Notes: generated by a model from the sequence alone, not told the origin. Positions 35,869-47,691 are shown, counted from the stretch's first letter. The stretch: 64,000 nt of DNA from Chloranthus sessilifolius (GCA_021018995.1 CM037597.1:9065299-9129298), one strand, 5' to 3'. Made by a program: numbers and translations.

Positions 35869-38800
35869 ATGGGGAACACATCGTCGATGCTCACTCAATA
35901 TGATATCGAAGAAGTCCAACGGCACTGCAATAATCTATGTATTTAGATTTGTTTTTAAAAACAAATTAATTCTTTTTTTATTTGAATTAAAATTTTGATG
36001 ATGAATAATAATAATAATATATGAATTTATGAAAAAAGTTACGCAGCAAGAGATAGTGGCGTTGTATAAGAGATTCTGCCAGTTGGATCGTAACGCCAAG
36101 GGTTTTATATCGGCCGATGAGTTCTTATCGGTGCCGGAGTTTTCTATGAATCCACTTTCTCAGGTATTTTTATTTTTTTTATTTAATTTTGATTAAGAGT
36201 TTTCTCTGGTTTTTTTTTTTTCATTTTCTTTTCATAAATTTTGATTAGAAAAAAGGTTAAATAAGTCTTGCGCACATTTAAAGGACATCGGTTTGGTGCC
36301 CCGATTCTCCACGTGGAACTTGGCTGTGTCGTTTAGTTTTTTTTATTTTTTATTTTTTTATTATTTATTTATTTACTATAGGAGCTGCATCGTTTAGTTA
36401 AATGTTAAAAAAATCAACTTTTGAAAGCATAGTCACAAATTTTATCGAAATTGGTCGAAAATTTTCGAAATTCGCTGAAAATATATTTTTAATCTCGGAA
36501 ATTTCAATATTTAAAATTTCAGTATTTTTTTAGGCAAAATTTTGGTAAATTTTGATATATATTTTTTCAATATTTAAAATTTTATTTTATTTTATTTTAA
36601 ATATATTAATAATTTAATATATATTATAGTAATTAAACAAAATAATATTAAATATATTTTTAATCTCGGAAACTTTCCCGAAATTTATCCCAAAGGTATA
36701 AAAATAAATTCAAAATGTACGAAAAGGGCAAAAAACAATTACCGAAAACTAAAGCTGTCACAATATTTGAAAGGGAATAAATATTAACCAAAAAGATTGA
36801 CTTTGATTCCAATGGTTAGATTTCAAAACTTAAAGAAAAAGGTTAGTCTACACTCCACACAGGGACTTCTAGTGTATGGAAATCCGTGGAAGTCTCAATC
36901 ACTGCAACTTGATTAGTCGACACCCATTATAGGGTAGCTACAATGTAAAATCTGTTTGATTGTTTTAAATTGGATTATAGGGATCTTATTTCGTCCCAAC
37001 CTTTTTTTTAGTTTTTATAACAAAAGTGTACTAACACCACTTTAACTTTATGATACAGCCATTATAGGAAAAATGTAAATGTGTCGATTGTTTTAAATCA
37101 GATGATAGGTATCGTTTGCTCATTGGCTACTAGAAGACGCTTAAATATTAAATCTATGTGATATAATTCTCAAAAAGTAAATGTAAACCATGTTTGATGC
37201 TAAATTGATCGCATTCACTTTTTGAGATGTATGCTATATGAAATTAACATCTGACTATCTAATAATAGGCCTATAAACTCAAGATCTATTATGTGAAAGA
37301 TGAATGTAAAAAGATCTCCATACTTAAAATAGTTAACCTATTTATTCTTCGTTTAAGTGAGGTGATTGGAACATAATTTGGTGTAGTAATAACATCAGCC
37401 TAAAAATGAGCTTTTGCTCTTTTTTCCAAAGATAATCTAAACTAATCAATGTTGATGAATCATTGAAGCATGCTCATCTTGTGAGTTGAGGCACATAATC
37501 CTTTTCCCTATTAAAATATACTTTTGATCGTACACTATTAAAATATGCACTAATGTTATGTTACGTGACACTTTCACCATTAAAATAGACTTTAATATAA
37601 TGTCACGTGATACAAATATACGATTAATCTAAGGAAAATTATAATTAGAAGACAGATTTGGTGCAGACAAAGTGCATGTGACGACTTAGACTCATATGCC
37701 ACAATATTATTCGGTTCTAGGCTTAGGTTTCTGCCTCGATTTTGCTTCTAACGTGAGCTTAAGCTTCCACCCAAAACGCGTCACGACATGTAGTGTCCGT
37801 AATCATATATAGTCCAGGGTCAAAACTTTTTCCTATCCGATGTGGAACTATTACAATCCCCCATCTTATAAAAGAGTCGTCCTTAGCTTTGATATCATTA
37901 TGTGATGACTTAAACCCACGTGCCACAATATTTGTCTTCCCTTTGGTCAGAAAATGACTTTGCAATTTCATCGTGTCACATCAGCTGCTTACACTTTGCC
38001 TGTATAAAATCTCTCTTCCATTTAATACTATCCTTAATCTAATTAGCCTAATGTTGTCCATCATTCGAACATGTCGTACACAAGGAACCATCCGATGGAT
38101 GAACTTTAATATTGGATGGTTCAAATTTTCCAATCAATGTGATTGGGATTTCAGGGCCCATTGATCTTCAATATGTCGTGGATGGCGAACAACTTACGAT
38201 TGGCCTTTAAATGACGGTTTGGAGAGTCGGGTCTTTGGATTATAATAGGACCCGTTTAGGAGGAAGGATATGGTGTGCGTGGGTTGCACCTTTCTTTGAC
38301 ATAAAATGATCTCTTATGTGGAGCTTATGGATATTGTTTGACCACCACCTCATCATGTGAAAAAAGCCCTTTTTCAGATTTTTCAGATTTTTGTATGGGA
38401 ACTATTACTTGCACACGCTTTTCAAGTGGTTGCATAAGATTGCATCGAATCTAAAAGAAAGACTTATAAGTTTGGCGACCTCTACTACGTAAAAGCACCA
38501 CCTAAGCTGTTTGATTTGAAGGCCATGATTTAAAGATATCAATTGCAAAAGATTAGAACAAAATATAATTTTCATCATTTGATTAAATGGAGTCAAAAGT
38601 TATTTTATAATTCAACATATGACTACAATAGATCATATGACAAGTATTGTGTTTTGCTCCAATTTTATGTACCAGAAATCTATTTATCATGAACTTCAAA
38701 TCAGATGGCCCATATTGCACTTTTATATATCACATGTCCCTAAAATATCAAATCTTTTTTTTTTTTAATTCAATGCAATCACTTGAAAAAACGTGTGCAA

Positions 38801-41800
38801 GTAATGGCTCCCTTTTTTTATTAGCTAAAAGCATTGATTTAAAAATTGGATAAGACCCGCCGATCTGACCCGGTTGGACTGGAATCGCTAGCCTAGCTGG
38901 TTCGGTCCAATAAAAACCAAAAACTTTGGAGCTTTTGGTCCAATTGATGAACTGCCCTTGTCTCTCGGTTCACAAAAAATTGGGCCGGATCATATAATTA
39001 TACCTGTTTTTATTTTAAAATTTAAACTTCTTTAATTTTTTATTTTCAAATTTAAAATTGTTTAAAATAACTAGAAACTTATACACTTTACTTAAATAGT
39101 TCTGGCAAAAAAAGGGATAAATTTCTAATCTAATTAGAAAAAATTTAGATTTTCAAAAAAGTAAAAAAAATCCATAAATAATAAATATATAAATATTTAG
39201 TGAATTGGTAAATACTAAATATTTGAATTTATTATTATTTTTAATATTGTAAGATTATTACAAAATATTTATGCTAAAATTAAATTATAATTATATTTAT
39301 ATAATTATTATTTTATATATTGATTTAAAGTAATATTTTTTAGTTGAGCTAGTCCGGTCCATCCTGGTCCGACCGACCCACTGCCCTCATCGGTTCAGCG
39401 TCCGGTCTGATTTTTAAAATATTGGTTAGAAGATCATTTACAAGTTGAATAATATTATGGTAAATTATTTGATTTGGGATGAGGTACCTGAACGGGAGAA
39501 TCGCGTTGATAATTTTGAGCATGAAATCAGGGAAAGATCAAAATTTACTTTTACTAATTTATGCGCTCTTCAACAGCAGTACAACTCTTAAGGCTTAATC
39601 ATTTGAACCATGGGTCAAAATATCGTTCGGAACTAATACGCATCAGTTTTGAAAGCCACTAGTACGGTATATTTAAGGTATTGTACTGGTGCCTCTCGTA
39701 TAAAATAACAAAATACTGGATGATACATTGGAATGTATCATCCGGAACCATTGCGTATCGTCCGATACATATCGGTTTTGGAGCTGGACGATATGTATCG
39801 GTTTTCCAAATTTTTGACCCATGATTTGAACAAAAGGAGATTGATCGAGTGCCTACGTATCACAGTCTCGGCCGATACTAGCACAATATTTACCAATATA
39901 GTCATTTTATTTTATTTTTCATTTTTTTCATTTTTTCCACAAAAATAAAAAAGCATCGGTATCAGCGGATACATATCGATATCGGCCGATACAATATGGA
40001 TCCAAAGATTGAACTGATACTGATACCATGTTTGATACCTTGCGCCGGATACTGAATGCCAAGTCTAGTAGAATTGGTATTTGACCCAAGCACTAAAACA
40101 CTGTTTGGCATTTTATCTAATACCAAGTTACCAACTCTATAATGAAAAAGGATCAAAATTTAGGCCGAAATGACTGAAATTATCGATTTTAGTCCCCACC
40201 GAAATGATAATTTGGACCGAAATTTCGGTCCAACTTTGTATGGGACCCAAACTTTCGGCCAAATTTTCGGTTTTCGGCCGAAATTTCAGTTCAAATTTTC
40301 TGTTTTGGTCAAGCCTGAAATCGAAACCGAAAATTTTCAGTTTCAGATCATTCATTATTAATGAATGATCTGGTATAGCACCCCAATCACCTTAGCACGG
40401 TGTGTCTGCTATGCAGACCTTGAGATGCTCATGGATCTTCATGCTCCTTAAAGACCGCACACGTCTGAAGGTCCATGCACTACTTGGCTCACAAGACGGT
40501 GATTGGGTCGGTTGCTCTATATCAACTGATTCAACTCTTTATGAATCCATCCGATTTCTCTATACTAGTCGGCCACATCTGCAGTGACCGTCTAGTTATC
40601 AAGTCAGGTGACATTTGACTTTGAGCAATTTAAGCCATCCAGATGGTAGTTCATATATTGAATTATAATGGGCCGAAAAGTCAACACTCATTGAGGATAT
40701 GAATCATCCAATCTATGCATTCTAAAATGCACGCTTGCTCATTTTTTTAATGGCCGGAATTAAAGGGAACCAATCAGATGGATATAAACTTCTAATATGC
40801 ATGATTTGTTGTTTAATATATGTGCCAATCATAGGTTGTTAGTTGAACTTCTTAGATTGATCAAACATATGTACCACGTGGCGTGAAAGTAGACGGTCAT
40901 GCCATAATCTGTTTATAGGGGGTTATAGAGTTGACCTCATTGTGGTGTTGTTTATTGCATTTAAAAAAAAAAAAATCTTTAAATGGTTTGATGATGATGA
41001 TGTTTGTACCATCTCACCGCTATGTGTTGATCCGAAGTTGTAACTATCACCTGATCAGTCACTTACCTGCCCTTGAGAATGACCACCCTATTGACAGCCC
41101 AAGCCACAAAGCTTTCTCAATAACTCTACTTAGACATGCTTAACACATCTACATTTAATGGTAAACTAATGTAACTGTAATACTGGTACACTTATTTCTT
41201 CAATAGCTACTTCTAGACTCTTTTTTTTGATCGGTTACTTCTAGACTTTTTTGGAGTTCAGCTTCTGCTAAAATGTACCCTTTTGCAGTTTCCAGCTCCA
41301 TTTCACATGTGTGCTTTTGCAGAGGGTGCTAAGAATGGTGGATGGGTTGAACTTTAAAGACTTTGTGGCCTTTTTGTCTGCATTCAGCTCTCAAGCCACC
41401 CTTCAACAGAAAATTGAATGTATTCTTTACTTCCCTCAAACTGAAAATGACAATAAATAAAGCACAGCTTATGTCGATCAACTGATCGATGGCAGGCAGG
41501 TGCCGTGAGGCTGGCGATCTCCGATACAGAGGACCTTTTTCACAACCGTGATTAGCATAGAATTACTTGTCGTTTTTGGTTATTTATAGGCTTCCAAGAG
41601 TTTCCATCCAATGGTTAGATTGTCATGAATCGGTGAAAAAGGTCCTCCACAAATCGATCGGTTGTTGACGCATCTCTTCTCATTTGGGAAAATCACGGAT
41701 TCGCTGTCTACGACATATTACGATAATAATTTGTATCTTGGTTTGTGCTCCAGTGATCTTCAAAGTATATGACTATGATTCCAATGGGAAGGTGACAGCC

Positions 41801-44800
41801 AACAATATCCTAATGGTACTTCGAGATTTGACAGGATCATCCATGTCTGAGAAGCAAAGAGAGGTATCTTTGTACATTTTTTATATTTGTTACTTTAAGT
41901 TTGGAATTGTACCTCATAATGCCTCAAGGTATCAAGTATCGGCTGATATAGATATGTGTCTGTATTTGGTCTGCCCGATACCGATACTTTTACCGGTGTT
42001 CAGTGTTACCTAGACATGTGGCATGGGTGCTAAGTGTCAAGGTGTCATAGATATTTGACATGTCAATTTCTGAATATTCCAATACGGCGGCACAGCCTTC
42101 GAAAAAAAAAAAGTACAAAAATAGAGTGTATATGGAAAAATAAGATTGAAGGTAAAATAAATTGTCATTTTACAAAGACCCACCCAAGGCTTTTTACTTT
42201 ATAATTTACTAAAAATCATACAAATATTTTCATAAAATGACAATTTATTTTACGGTGTCAAAATGAGAAATTGTTTTATAGTATAATGCAGTATTCTTTC
42301 ATAGAAGTGTCGAGTTCTGTTGAGGAGTCTCAAAGTGCTACCAACTGTCAGGCACGACAAAATCCCAAAAATAGATGTTCCTAGGTAACACTACCTGTAT
42401 TAGTATTAGTCCCTATGTAACACTACCTGTAATCTTTAGTTTTCCGGAGAAACTACTGGCATATAAAAACTCTTCCTTTGCAAACATTTTTTTAAAAAAT
42501 CCCATTACATATTACATGTCCTGGTTGCACGCCAAAAAAATCGCACACCCTTCTTCTTTTGCACACCCTTTTGCTCGGTTTTAATGGCTGAGATAGTGGT
42601 TTTAATGGCATTGATGGTTCTAATGGATGAGATTGTGATTTTAATAGTTGATATGATTGGGTATCATAGTTGAGATGGCAATTTTTAAAGTGGGTATCAC
42701 GGATGGTGTGGCTAAGAACAAGAAGACGGTGACTTGGTGCTTTTAATGGCTAGGATGGTGGTTTTAATGGCTGAGATGGGGGAGTTTTATAGATGAGATG
42801 TTGGTGTTAAAGTGTATTTCATTGATGGTCTTGTTAAGAAGAACAGTGTGACTATTGTGGAAAGGAGAAAAGGCGGGTTATATAGGGGTGCAACCAGTAA
42901 GACTGATTATTTGAAAAACTACAAAATAGGGATTTTTAAAAAAAAAATTGTATGCAAAGGAAGAGATTTTATATTGCCCTCAAGGCAGTTCATTTTTTCT
43001 ATATACCTCTATGCTCTGATTCTTAAACAGCCCCCCCTGATTCAACATCCTTGATTCAAGTTTAAAGAGATTGAAGAGAGAGAGTAGTTATTCCTTCGTT
43101 AAACTCTTTAACTTTGACAAAAAAAAACAGAAAGAAGAAAAAAACCAATGAACAGAAGGACTAATCAATCTAAACAGGGAAAAAACTAAAATACCTGTAT
43201 GGCTGTATGATGCCTCCTATCATCATCATCTCGTTGGCCCATCTATTTGGGATCAGCTTTGGAAGTCCTATTTAGCACTTGTTTCTGATTTGTGCTAAGC
43301 TCCTTGTAAACTTTCATAATAGGTCTTGTCATAGGGATTTAACTGAATTTTTTATAGCCGGCCGCTGTCAACCTAATGCCAACCTTCCTCTATGAACTCA
43401 ACTGTTGACAAAATAAATTCGCAACAAATTTTAACATTTTTTTATAGATTCTGATTTTATTACATTTTGTTAGATATAACAGTTCAAACTATTTTTTTTG
43501 GCAAATGTCAAATAACATGGTAAATTAAGATCGAATTGAATAAATGGGTACCCCCTCTTTTGTTTTTTGTTATGGTATGACAGAATTTAGCCTTGTCACT
43601 ATGCATTTAGTTGGGCTTCTTTCTTTTATTTTGGTCATAAAAGTCAATAATGTTGAATTTCAACTTCTTACAAAATGTTAGAAAGTTTAGATATTGCGTA
43701 AAAAGTATTCAGCTATTGTAAAATAGTTGAGTTCTTCGAGCTGTTGAAGCTGAAACAATTTTATACAGGATTGACTCTCTTCGCCATAGGCCTAAGATAA
43801 AATCCTCACCTTCTTACTTTAAGCTATATGGTGCAACCGTACAACATAGCGCAGAGGTTTTACCAAGTGCGTCGAAATAGATCCAAGTTGTCCAAGTGGC
43901 ACATCTTATGACCTTTGTGCGCCGAAATATATCTCTCCTCAAATCCAAGAACTTCTCTATGAATCATATGTTAGATTTGTAAAATGGTTCCTTAAACTTC
44001 CTAGATTGAATAGTTTGAGCCATTTGATGAGCATGCTTTTTTGGCTTACGGATCTTCAACTGGTGTTTAGCCAATTGGGCCTTGAAATTGGCCATAAAAG
44101 ACTCCCATCTGACCCAAAAATTGGGATGGTGGGAGCTTTATCTGAGGCCTAAGGTGAGTGCCCATTGACCCATTTTATGTCCATTCATTTCTTTAGCCTC
44201 ATCATATGGATTTTCTGTACTCTGTACCTCAACATGGAGCCAAAAATGGATGGTAAATTTACTGATATTTTACATTTATAATTGTATGTGAAGTCCTTAT
44301 CATGCGCATATAAGTAAAAGGTTGGATTAATATATTTATATATACAAATTTTTTTAAAATTTTATTATTTTTTATTTTATGTTAAGCAATGTTGAGTTAA
44401 TATTGATTTTAGTTTCTATATTTATGTCATTAATCCCTAAACTGTCACTATGCATTTAGTTGTTTTCTTTTATTTTAGCAAGTCTTGCACCAAGTTGAAT
44501 TTCAACTTCTTACTCAAAATGTTGAAAGTTTAGATATTTGGATGACTTCATTAGAGGTATTGTATCACTCTTTAGAGTTTTGAATTTGTCCTATAACAAT
44601 TTTATGGGATTGACTCTCTTCACCATAGATTGCACCTAAGAAAAAACCTTCTTACTTTTAAGCTATATGAACTGCAACCGTACAACATAGCACAGAGTTT
44701 ACCAAGTGTATGATCTATATATCCAAGTTGTCCAAGATTGGAGCACATCTTATTAATCATATGATCTATATGTTGTCAACAATTGAACTTCAAATAATGA

Positions 44801-46507
44801 ATCTTTGACTTAGATTTAATGGCATGATGAAGATTATATTTCATGCCAATCTTATCCATTTGATAGATCATGAACTTTAACTCAGACGCCCCAGATTGCA
44901 TTTTCACATGTCACATGTCCCTAAAATATAGTCTTTTTTTATCCTCCCTGCAATTACTTAAAAGCAAGTGCAAGTAATGGCTCTCAATTTGGAGTTGATT
45001 TTCATATAATTGTATGTGAAGTCCTTATCATGCGCATATAAGTAAAAGGTTGGATTAATATATTTATATATACAAATTTTTTAAAAATTTTATTATTTTT
45101 AATTTTATGTTAAGCAATGTTGAGTTAATATTGATTTTAGTTTCTATATTTATGTCATTAATCCCTAAACTGATGAGTTATTGTTTTTATGCCATAGCAA
45201 GTCTTGCACCAAGTACTGGAGGAAGCTGGTTACTCAACAGATTGCTCTCTGTATTTGGATGACTTCATTAAGGTATTGTATCACTCATTTAGAGTTTTCA
45301 GAGGAATTTGTCCTATAAAATTTTAGCGGGAGTCATTACTTGCATGCGCTTTTTAAGTGATTGCACCGAGGAAAAAGAAAGACTTTGTATTATAGGGACA
45401 TGTGACATATGAAAACGCAATCTAGGCCGTCTGATTTAAAGTTCATGATCTATAGATCCTTAGTAGATAAGATTGGAGCAAAACACGATATTAATCATAT
45501 GATCTATTGTTGTCAACAATTGAATCAAATAATAGACTTTGACTATATTTAATCACATGATGAAGATTATATTTCATGCCAATCTTATCCACTAAGGATC
45601 TATAGATCATGAACTTTAAATCAGACGGCCCAGATTGCATTTTCACATGTCACATGTCCCTAAAATTAAGTCTTTTTTTATCCTCCCTGCAATTACTTAA
45701 AAGCAAGTGCAAGTAATGGCTCTCAATTTTAGCCTTGTGGTAAAATAGATGGAGTTGATTTTCAATTGGCAGTGCCGAAATACATCAACCAGTCTTTTAT
45801 AAAGTTAAAAATATATATATGAAATAAATCAGCCAGTCTTTTAGAAAGGAAAAAAAAAACAGTTTAAGAAATAACTCAACTAATCTTTTATAAAGAAAAA
45901 AAAATGTTCAAAAGATACATGGATTTATACCGAGCCGGGTCTTTCTATTGTAAAAAATATGTACATTATTATTATTATACTTCATTTCCTTGTGTTGTGC
46001 CTAAATTCTATATTGAATTTAGAAGTCAAACTACTACCTTTAAATTTATTAAAAAATAGGAAAAAGATAACAATTAAACCGAGCCTAGTCTTTTTATGGT
46101 CACCAACCTCACTCCTCATAAGGTACTTGGCGAGCTGGTCAAGTACCCGCCTTAAGAAGCAAGAGACCTCAATTCAAATCCCCCTTTGAGGCCACCCTTA
46201 GGAATTTATACCCGACATGTGCTAACTTCAGGTACGCACGTGCCCCTGGGATTAGTTGGGTGAGCCAAAAGGCCTAAAAAAATTAAATAAATAGATAAGA
46301 TCCTTTGTCGGACTCTTTTCGGGATAGCAAACTTGCTTCGTAAATTCTCCCAATCTTTCTCACTTCATTTTTTTTACTGATTACTTCATTTACATGTTAT
46401 ATCTGTTTATTTATGCACTTATTTTCGCGTATCATATAAATGGGACATTTCTTTTAGATTCTTGGAAATTCCGGTCTGAAGATGGAGGTTGAAGTTCCGA
46501 TCGACTG
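35869..46507 (+). CDS. Calcineurin B-like EF-hand protein, six exons, 175 aa
   Basis: Exons 35869-35938, 36039-36163, 41323-41419, 41754-41863, 45198-45272 and 46457-46507 sum to 528 nt, all introns are GT-AG and phases join cleanly. The product closely resembles the plant calcineurin regulatory subunit B-like protein known from Arabidopsis (At3g18430), which is also 175 aa by my recollection. MGNTSSML at the start is an N-myristoylation-type signal. EF-hand 1 is canonical (DRNAKGFISADE, about residues 39-50); EF-hand 2 is degenerate (around LNFKDFVAFLSAF); EF-hand 3 is DYDSNGKVTANN, with Asn instead of the usual acidic residue at loop position 12; EF-hand 4 lacks the acidic ligands (STDCSLYLDDF). 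The tail MEVEVPID is conserved. Expected role: membrane-associated calcium sensing; partner unknown. Intron 2 (5.2 kb) and intron 4 (3.3 kb) are full of repeats. The 5' UTR probably has its own intron ending at cgccag (35845), which is inference. Confidence 0.95.
36428..36765. mobile_element. hAT MITE in intron 2, perfect target duplication
   Basis: 338 bp, begins CATAGTCACAAATTTTATCG and ends AAAGCTGTCACAATA. It is flanked by perfect octamers tttgaaag (36420-36427 and 36766-36773). Family of 3996-4951. Confidence 0.9.
36835..37345. repeat. Palindromic-MITE fragments in intron 2
   Basis: Two half-like copies of the common MITE type (blocks tgattgttttaaattggatt and tgattgttttaaatcagatg; aaactcaagatctattatgt). 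Limits unclear. Confidence 0.45.
37677..37932 (-). mobile_element. TRIM-type LTR element relic in intron 2
   Basis: An LTR of about 179 bp (37677-37855; minus-strand start TGTAATAGTTCCACATCGG) is followed by a 45-bp internal piece (37856-37900) with a purine tract and a TGATATCAAAGC primer-site-like sequence, then by the beginning of a second LTR (TGTGATGACTTAAACC, from 37901). No coding capacity by design; broken and old. Confidence 0.6.
38397..38812. mobile_element. Mutator-like MITE in intron 2
   Basis: 416 bp. Left end GGGAACTATTACTTGCACAC and right end CGTGTGCAAGTAATGGCTCCC region are inverted copies; similarity continues inward (TCAAGTGGTTGCA and TGCAATCACTTGA). Nonamer flanks tttttgtat (38388-38396) and tttttttat (38813-38821) match at 8 of 9. 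Confidence 0.85.
38838..39428. mobile_element. MITE-like repeat with GGTTGGACTGG / CCGGTCC blocks
   Basis: TTTAAAAATTGGATAAGACC and CCGGTTGGACTGGAATC at the left are inverted relatives of CCGGTCTGATTTTTAAAAT and GTCCGGTCCATCCTGG at the right. Interior is AT-rich and anonymous. Target duplication not resolved. Confidence 0.5.
39609..39823. mobile_element. hAT MITE in intron 2, perfect target duplication
   Basis: 215 bp, begins CATGGGTCAAAATATCG and ends ATTTTTGACCCATG, with the CGATACGTATCGG-type subterminal blocks of the large hAT element. Perfect octamers atttgaac at 39601-39608 and 39824-39831. Confidence 0.92.
40147..40352. mobile_element. Older hAT MITE in intron 2
   Basis: AAGGATCAAAATTTAGGCCG at the left and TTTTCAGTTTCAGATCATT at the right are diverged hAT ends of the same family, with TTCGGCCGAAA palindromes inside. 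Flanks ataatgaa and ttaatgaa suggest a degraded octamer duplication. Confidence 0.6.
41474..41670. mobile_element. Small palindromic MITE in intron 3
   Basis: GTCGATCAACTGATCGATGG and GAGGACCTTTTTCAC at the left are inverted relatives of GTGAAAAAGGTCCTCC and ATCGATCGGTTG at the right. It ends 88 bp before exon 4. Confidence 0.6.
42570..42800. repeat. Imperfect minisatellite in intron 4
   Basis: Repeats of a roughly 20-bp unit like ttttaatggctgagatggtg, with strong drift. The remainder of 41864-43560 shows nothing else recognisable. Confidence 0.55.
44479..44556 (+). other. Duplicated exon 5 (exon 5'), open and with splice sites
   Basis: The sequence from CAAGTCTTGCACCAAG to GGATGACTTCATTAGAG sits between an intact acceptor (ttttattttag) and an intact donor (GTATTG), as in exon 5 (45198-45272). 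It is 78 nt, in phase 0 at both ends and without a stop, so inclusion would add 26 codons or replace the 25 of exon 5. Its middle third does not match exon 5 but matches intronic sequence near 43650, so the encoded middle (VEFQLLTQNVESLDI) is unlike the family. It may be a dead exon or a cassette exon. Confidence 0.7.
45328..45724. mobile_element. Mutator-like MITE in intron 5, perfect 9-bp duplication
   Basis: 397 bp, begins GGGAGTCATTACTTGC and ends GCAAGTAATGGCTCTC, with long inverted halves. Perfect nonamers aattttagc at 45319-45327 and 45725-45733 identify it as Mutator-like. Confidence 0.92.
46115..46296 (+). mobile_element. tRNA-derived SINE (Au-like) in intron 5
   Basis: A pol III A-box-like sequence TTGGCGAGCTGG (46127-46138) is followed 32 bp later by a B-box-like AATTCAAATCC (46171-46181). 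The 3' part has GTGCCCCTGGGATTAGTTGG, resembling the tail region of plant Au SINEs, and then an A-rich end. Target duplication not resolved. Confidence 0.65.
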
Positions 46508-47690
46508 ATAAGCCGGGTGCGACTTTTTTCGGTGTTTTTGAGTTTATGGCGAGTATCAGAGAAGAGACTTGGTAAGCTCCCTCCCTTACAGAAGGCACCT
46601 TCTGTGTATCATCACCATTTCCAAAACCTAATTTCCTATCCTTCCGTCGGAAAATGGCTTTCCAGATTTGTCTAGCCAATAATGTTATTTTCTACATCCT
46701 TTTGTAAATACTCTTTAATTTTCAATAATTAAAAAGTCTTCTACTTTTATCCGTCTGTTGCGAAGAGGGTAATTGACCTATTCTCATTGAGAATGGGTTA
46801 CTGGTGGCACTAATTTTCATCTAAGTGTGCCACCCGATGTGAAGTACCGGTACAAAGTAATGGAGTTTAAGAGGTAGGCCCATGATCAAAGATTTCATTT
46901 AAATGTGTCACCCGATGCGAAGTACCTGCACATGCTCTTCCACAATGAAATAACTGTTGATTGCCTTGCACATTCTCAAAAGCAACCATCTAAGAGGTAG
47001 ATCACAATCGCTGATATGTGATCATCTGATTCAAGTCAATCATCAATTTCTTATGGCAGAAGAGTACGTGCTCTTCACAAAAAAACGGGTGCAAATAAGG
47101 CCACCCTAGGTATATCATGGTCTTCACATCCCAAAAGTAAGGAATGGGTTGGTTACCATATACCAACGCCCAACTTTCTAGCAGTAAAACGGATTACAGA
47201 TTTACAGAGCTAATAACTAAATAAACTTGTTCGGCCTTGAGATATTTAGATCATATGAGTTGTACTCATCATTTTTACATATTAAATATATTTTGTGATT
47301 GAGTGACTCCATTTCTTCCCAAATTTAAACATTAACAATACATACCGAAATCAAGAACAAAAAAAAAAACTTGGTACCTTGTAATAGGGCCTCACTACTC
47401 AACCTATACACGGTCCTTTGGATATTTTGCTTGGCATAATAACATTTATAATTTCTATATAATTTATATAGAGATGATTTCAAATAATGATGGGTGGACA
47501 CGATGGTCCAATTTTATTGGGGCTTTGACATATCCCTGGTCTGACATCCATGTATATCACTGACCCATTTATATTCTGGGCTTACCTACTTTAGCCCATA
47601 TACACCAATTTCAGGCCCGGGCTATGCTCAAGACTAGCCCATTGAGATTTGAGACCCCTATTTACCATAATCGAAATATCCATTTCACAA
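46508..47690. other. 3' UTR of the EF-hand gene, then MITE fragments
   Basis: About 200 bp after the stop (46508-46720) are probable 3' UTR with AATAAT and AATAATTAAA possible poly(A) signals. From 46790 to 47110 there are half copies of the palindromic MITE type (atgtgtcacccgatg twice). No gene is recognised. Confidence 0.5.
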
Positions 47691-47691
47691 C

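Larger units (their letters stand above)
43590..45740. repeat. Segmental duplication in intron 4 / exon 5
   Basis: A unit of about 730 bp occurs twice in tandem (about 44280-45005 and 45008-45740): the blocks attgtatgtgaagtccttat (44281 and 45009), agtttctatatttatgtcat (44410 and 45139), the exon-5 region, and the block catgatgaagattatatttc (44832 and 45554) all step by 720-730 bp. The left unit also has segments matching 43590-43920 (ttgaatttcaacttcttac; gattgactctcttc; gtacaacatagc), so it is a mosaic of two sources. Confidence 0.85.

Noticed and set aside
41684-42013. A 109-aa independent gene
   Set aside because: It is exon 4 of the EF-hand gene read through on both sides into intron sequence; the splice sites at 41754 and 41863 give the better model.
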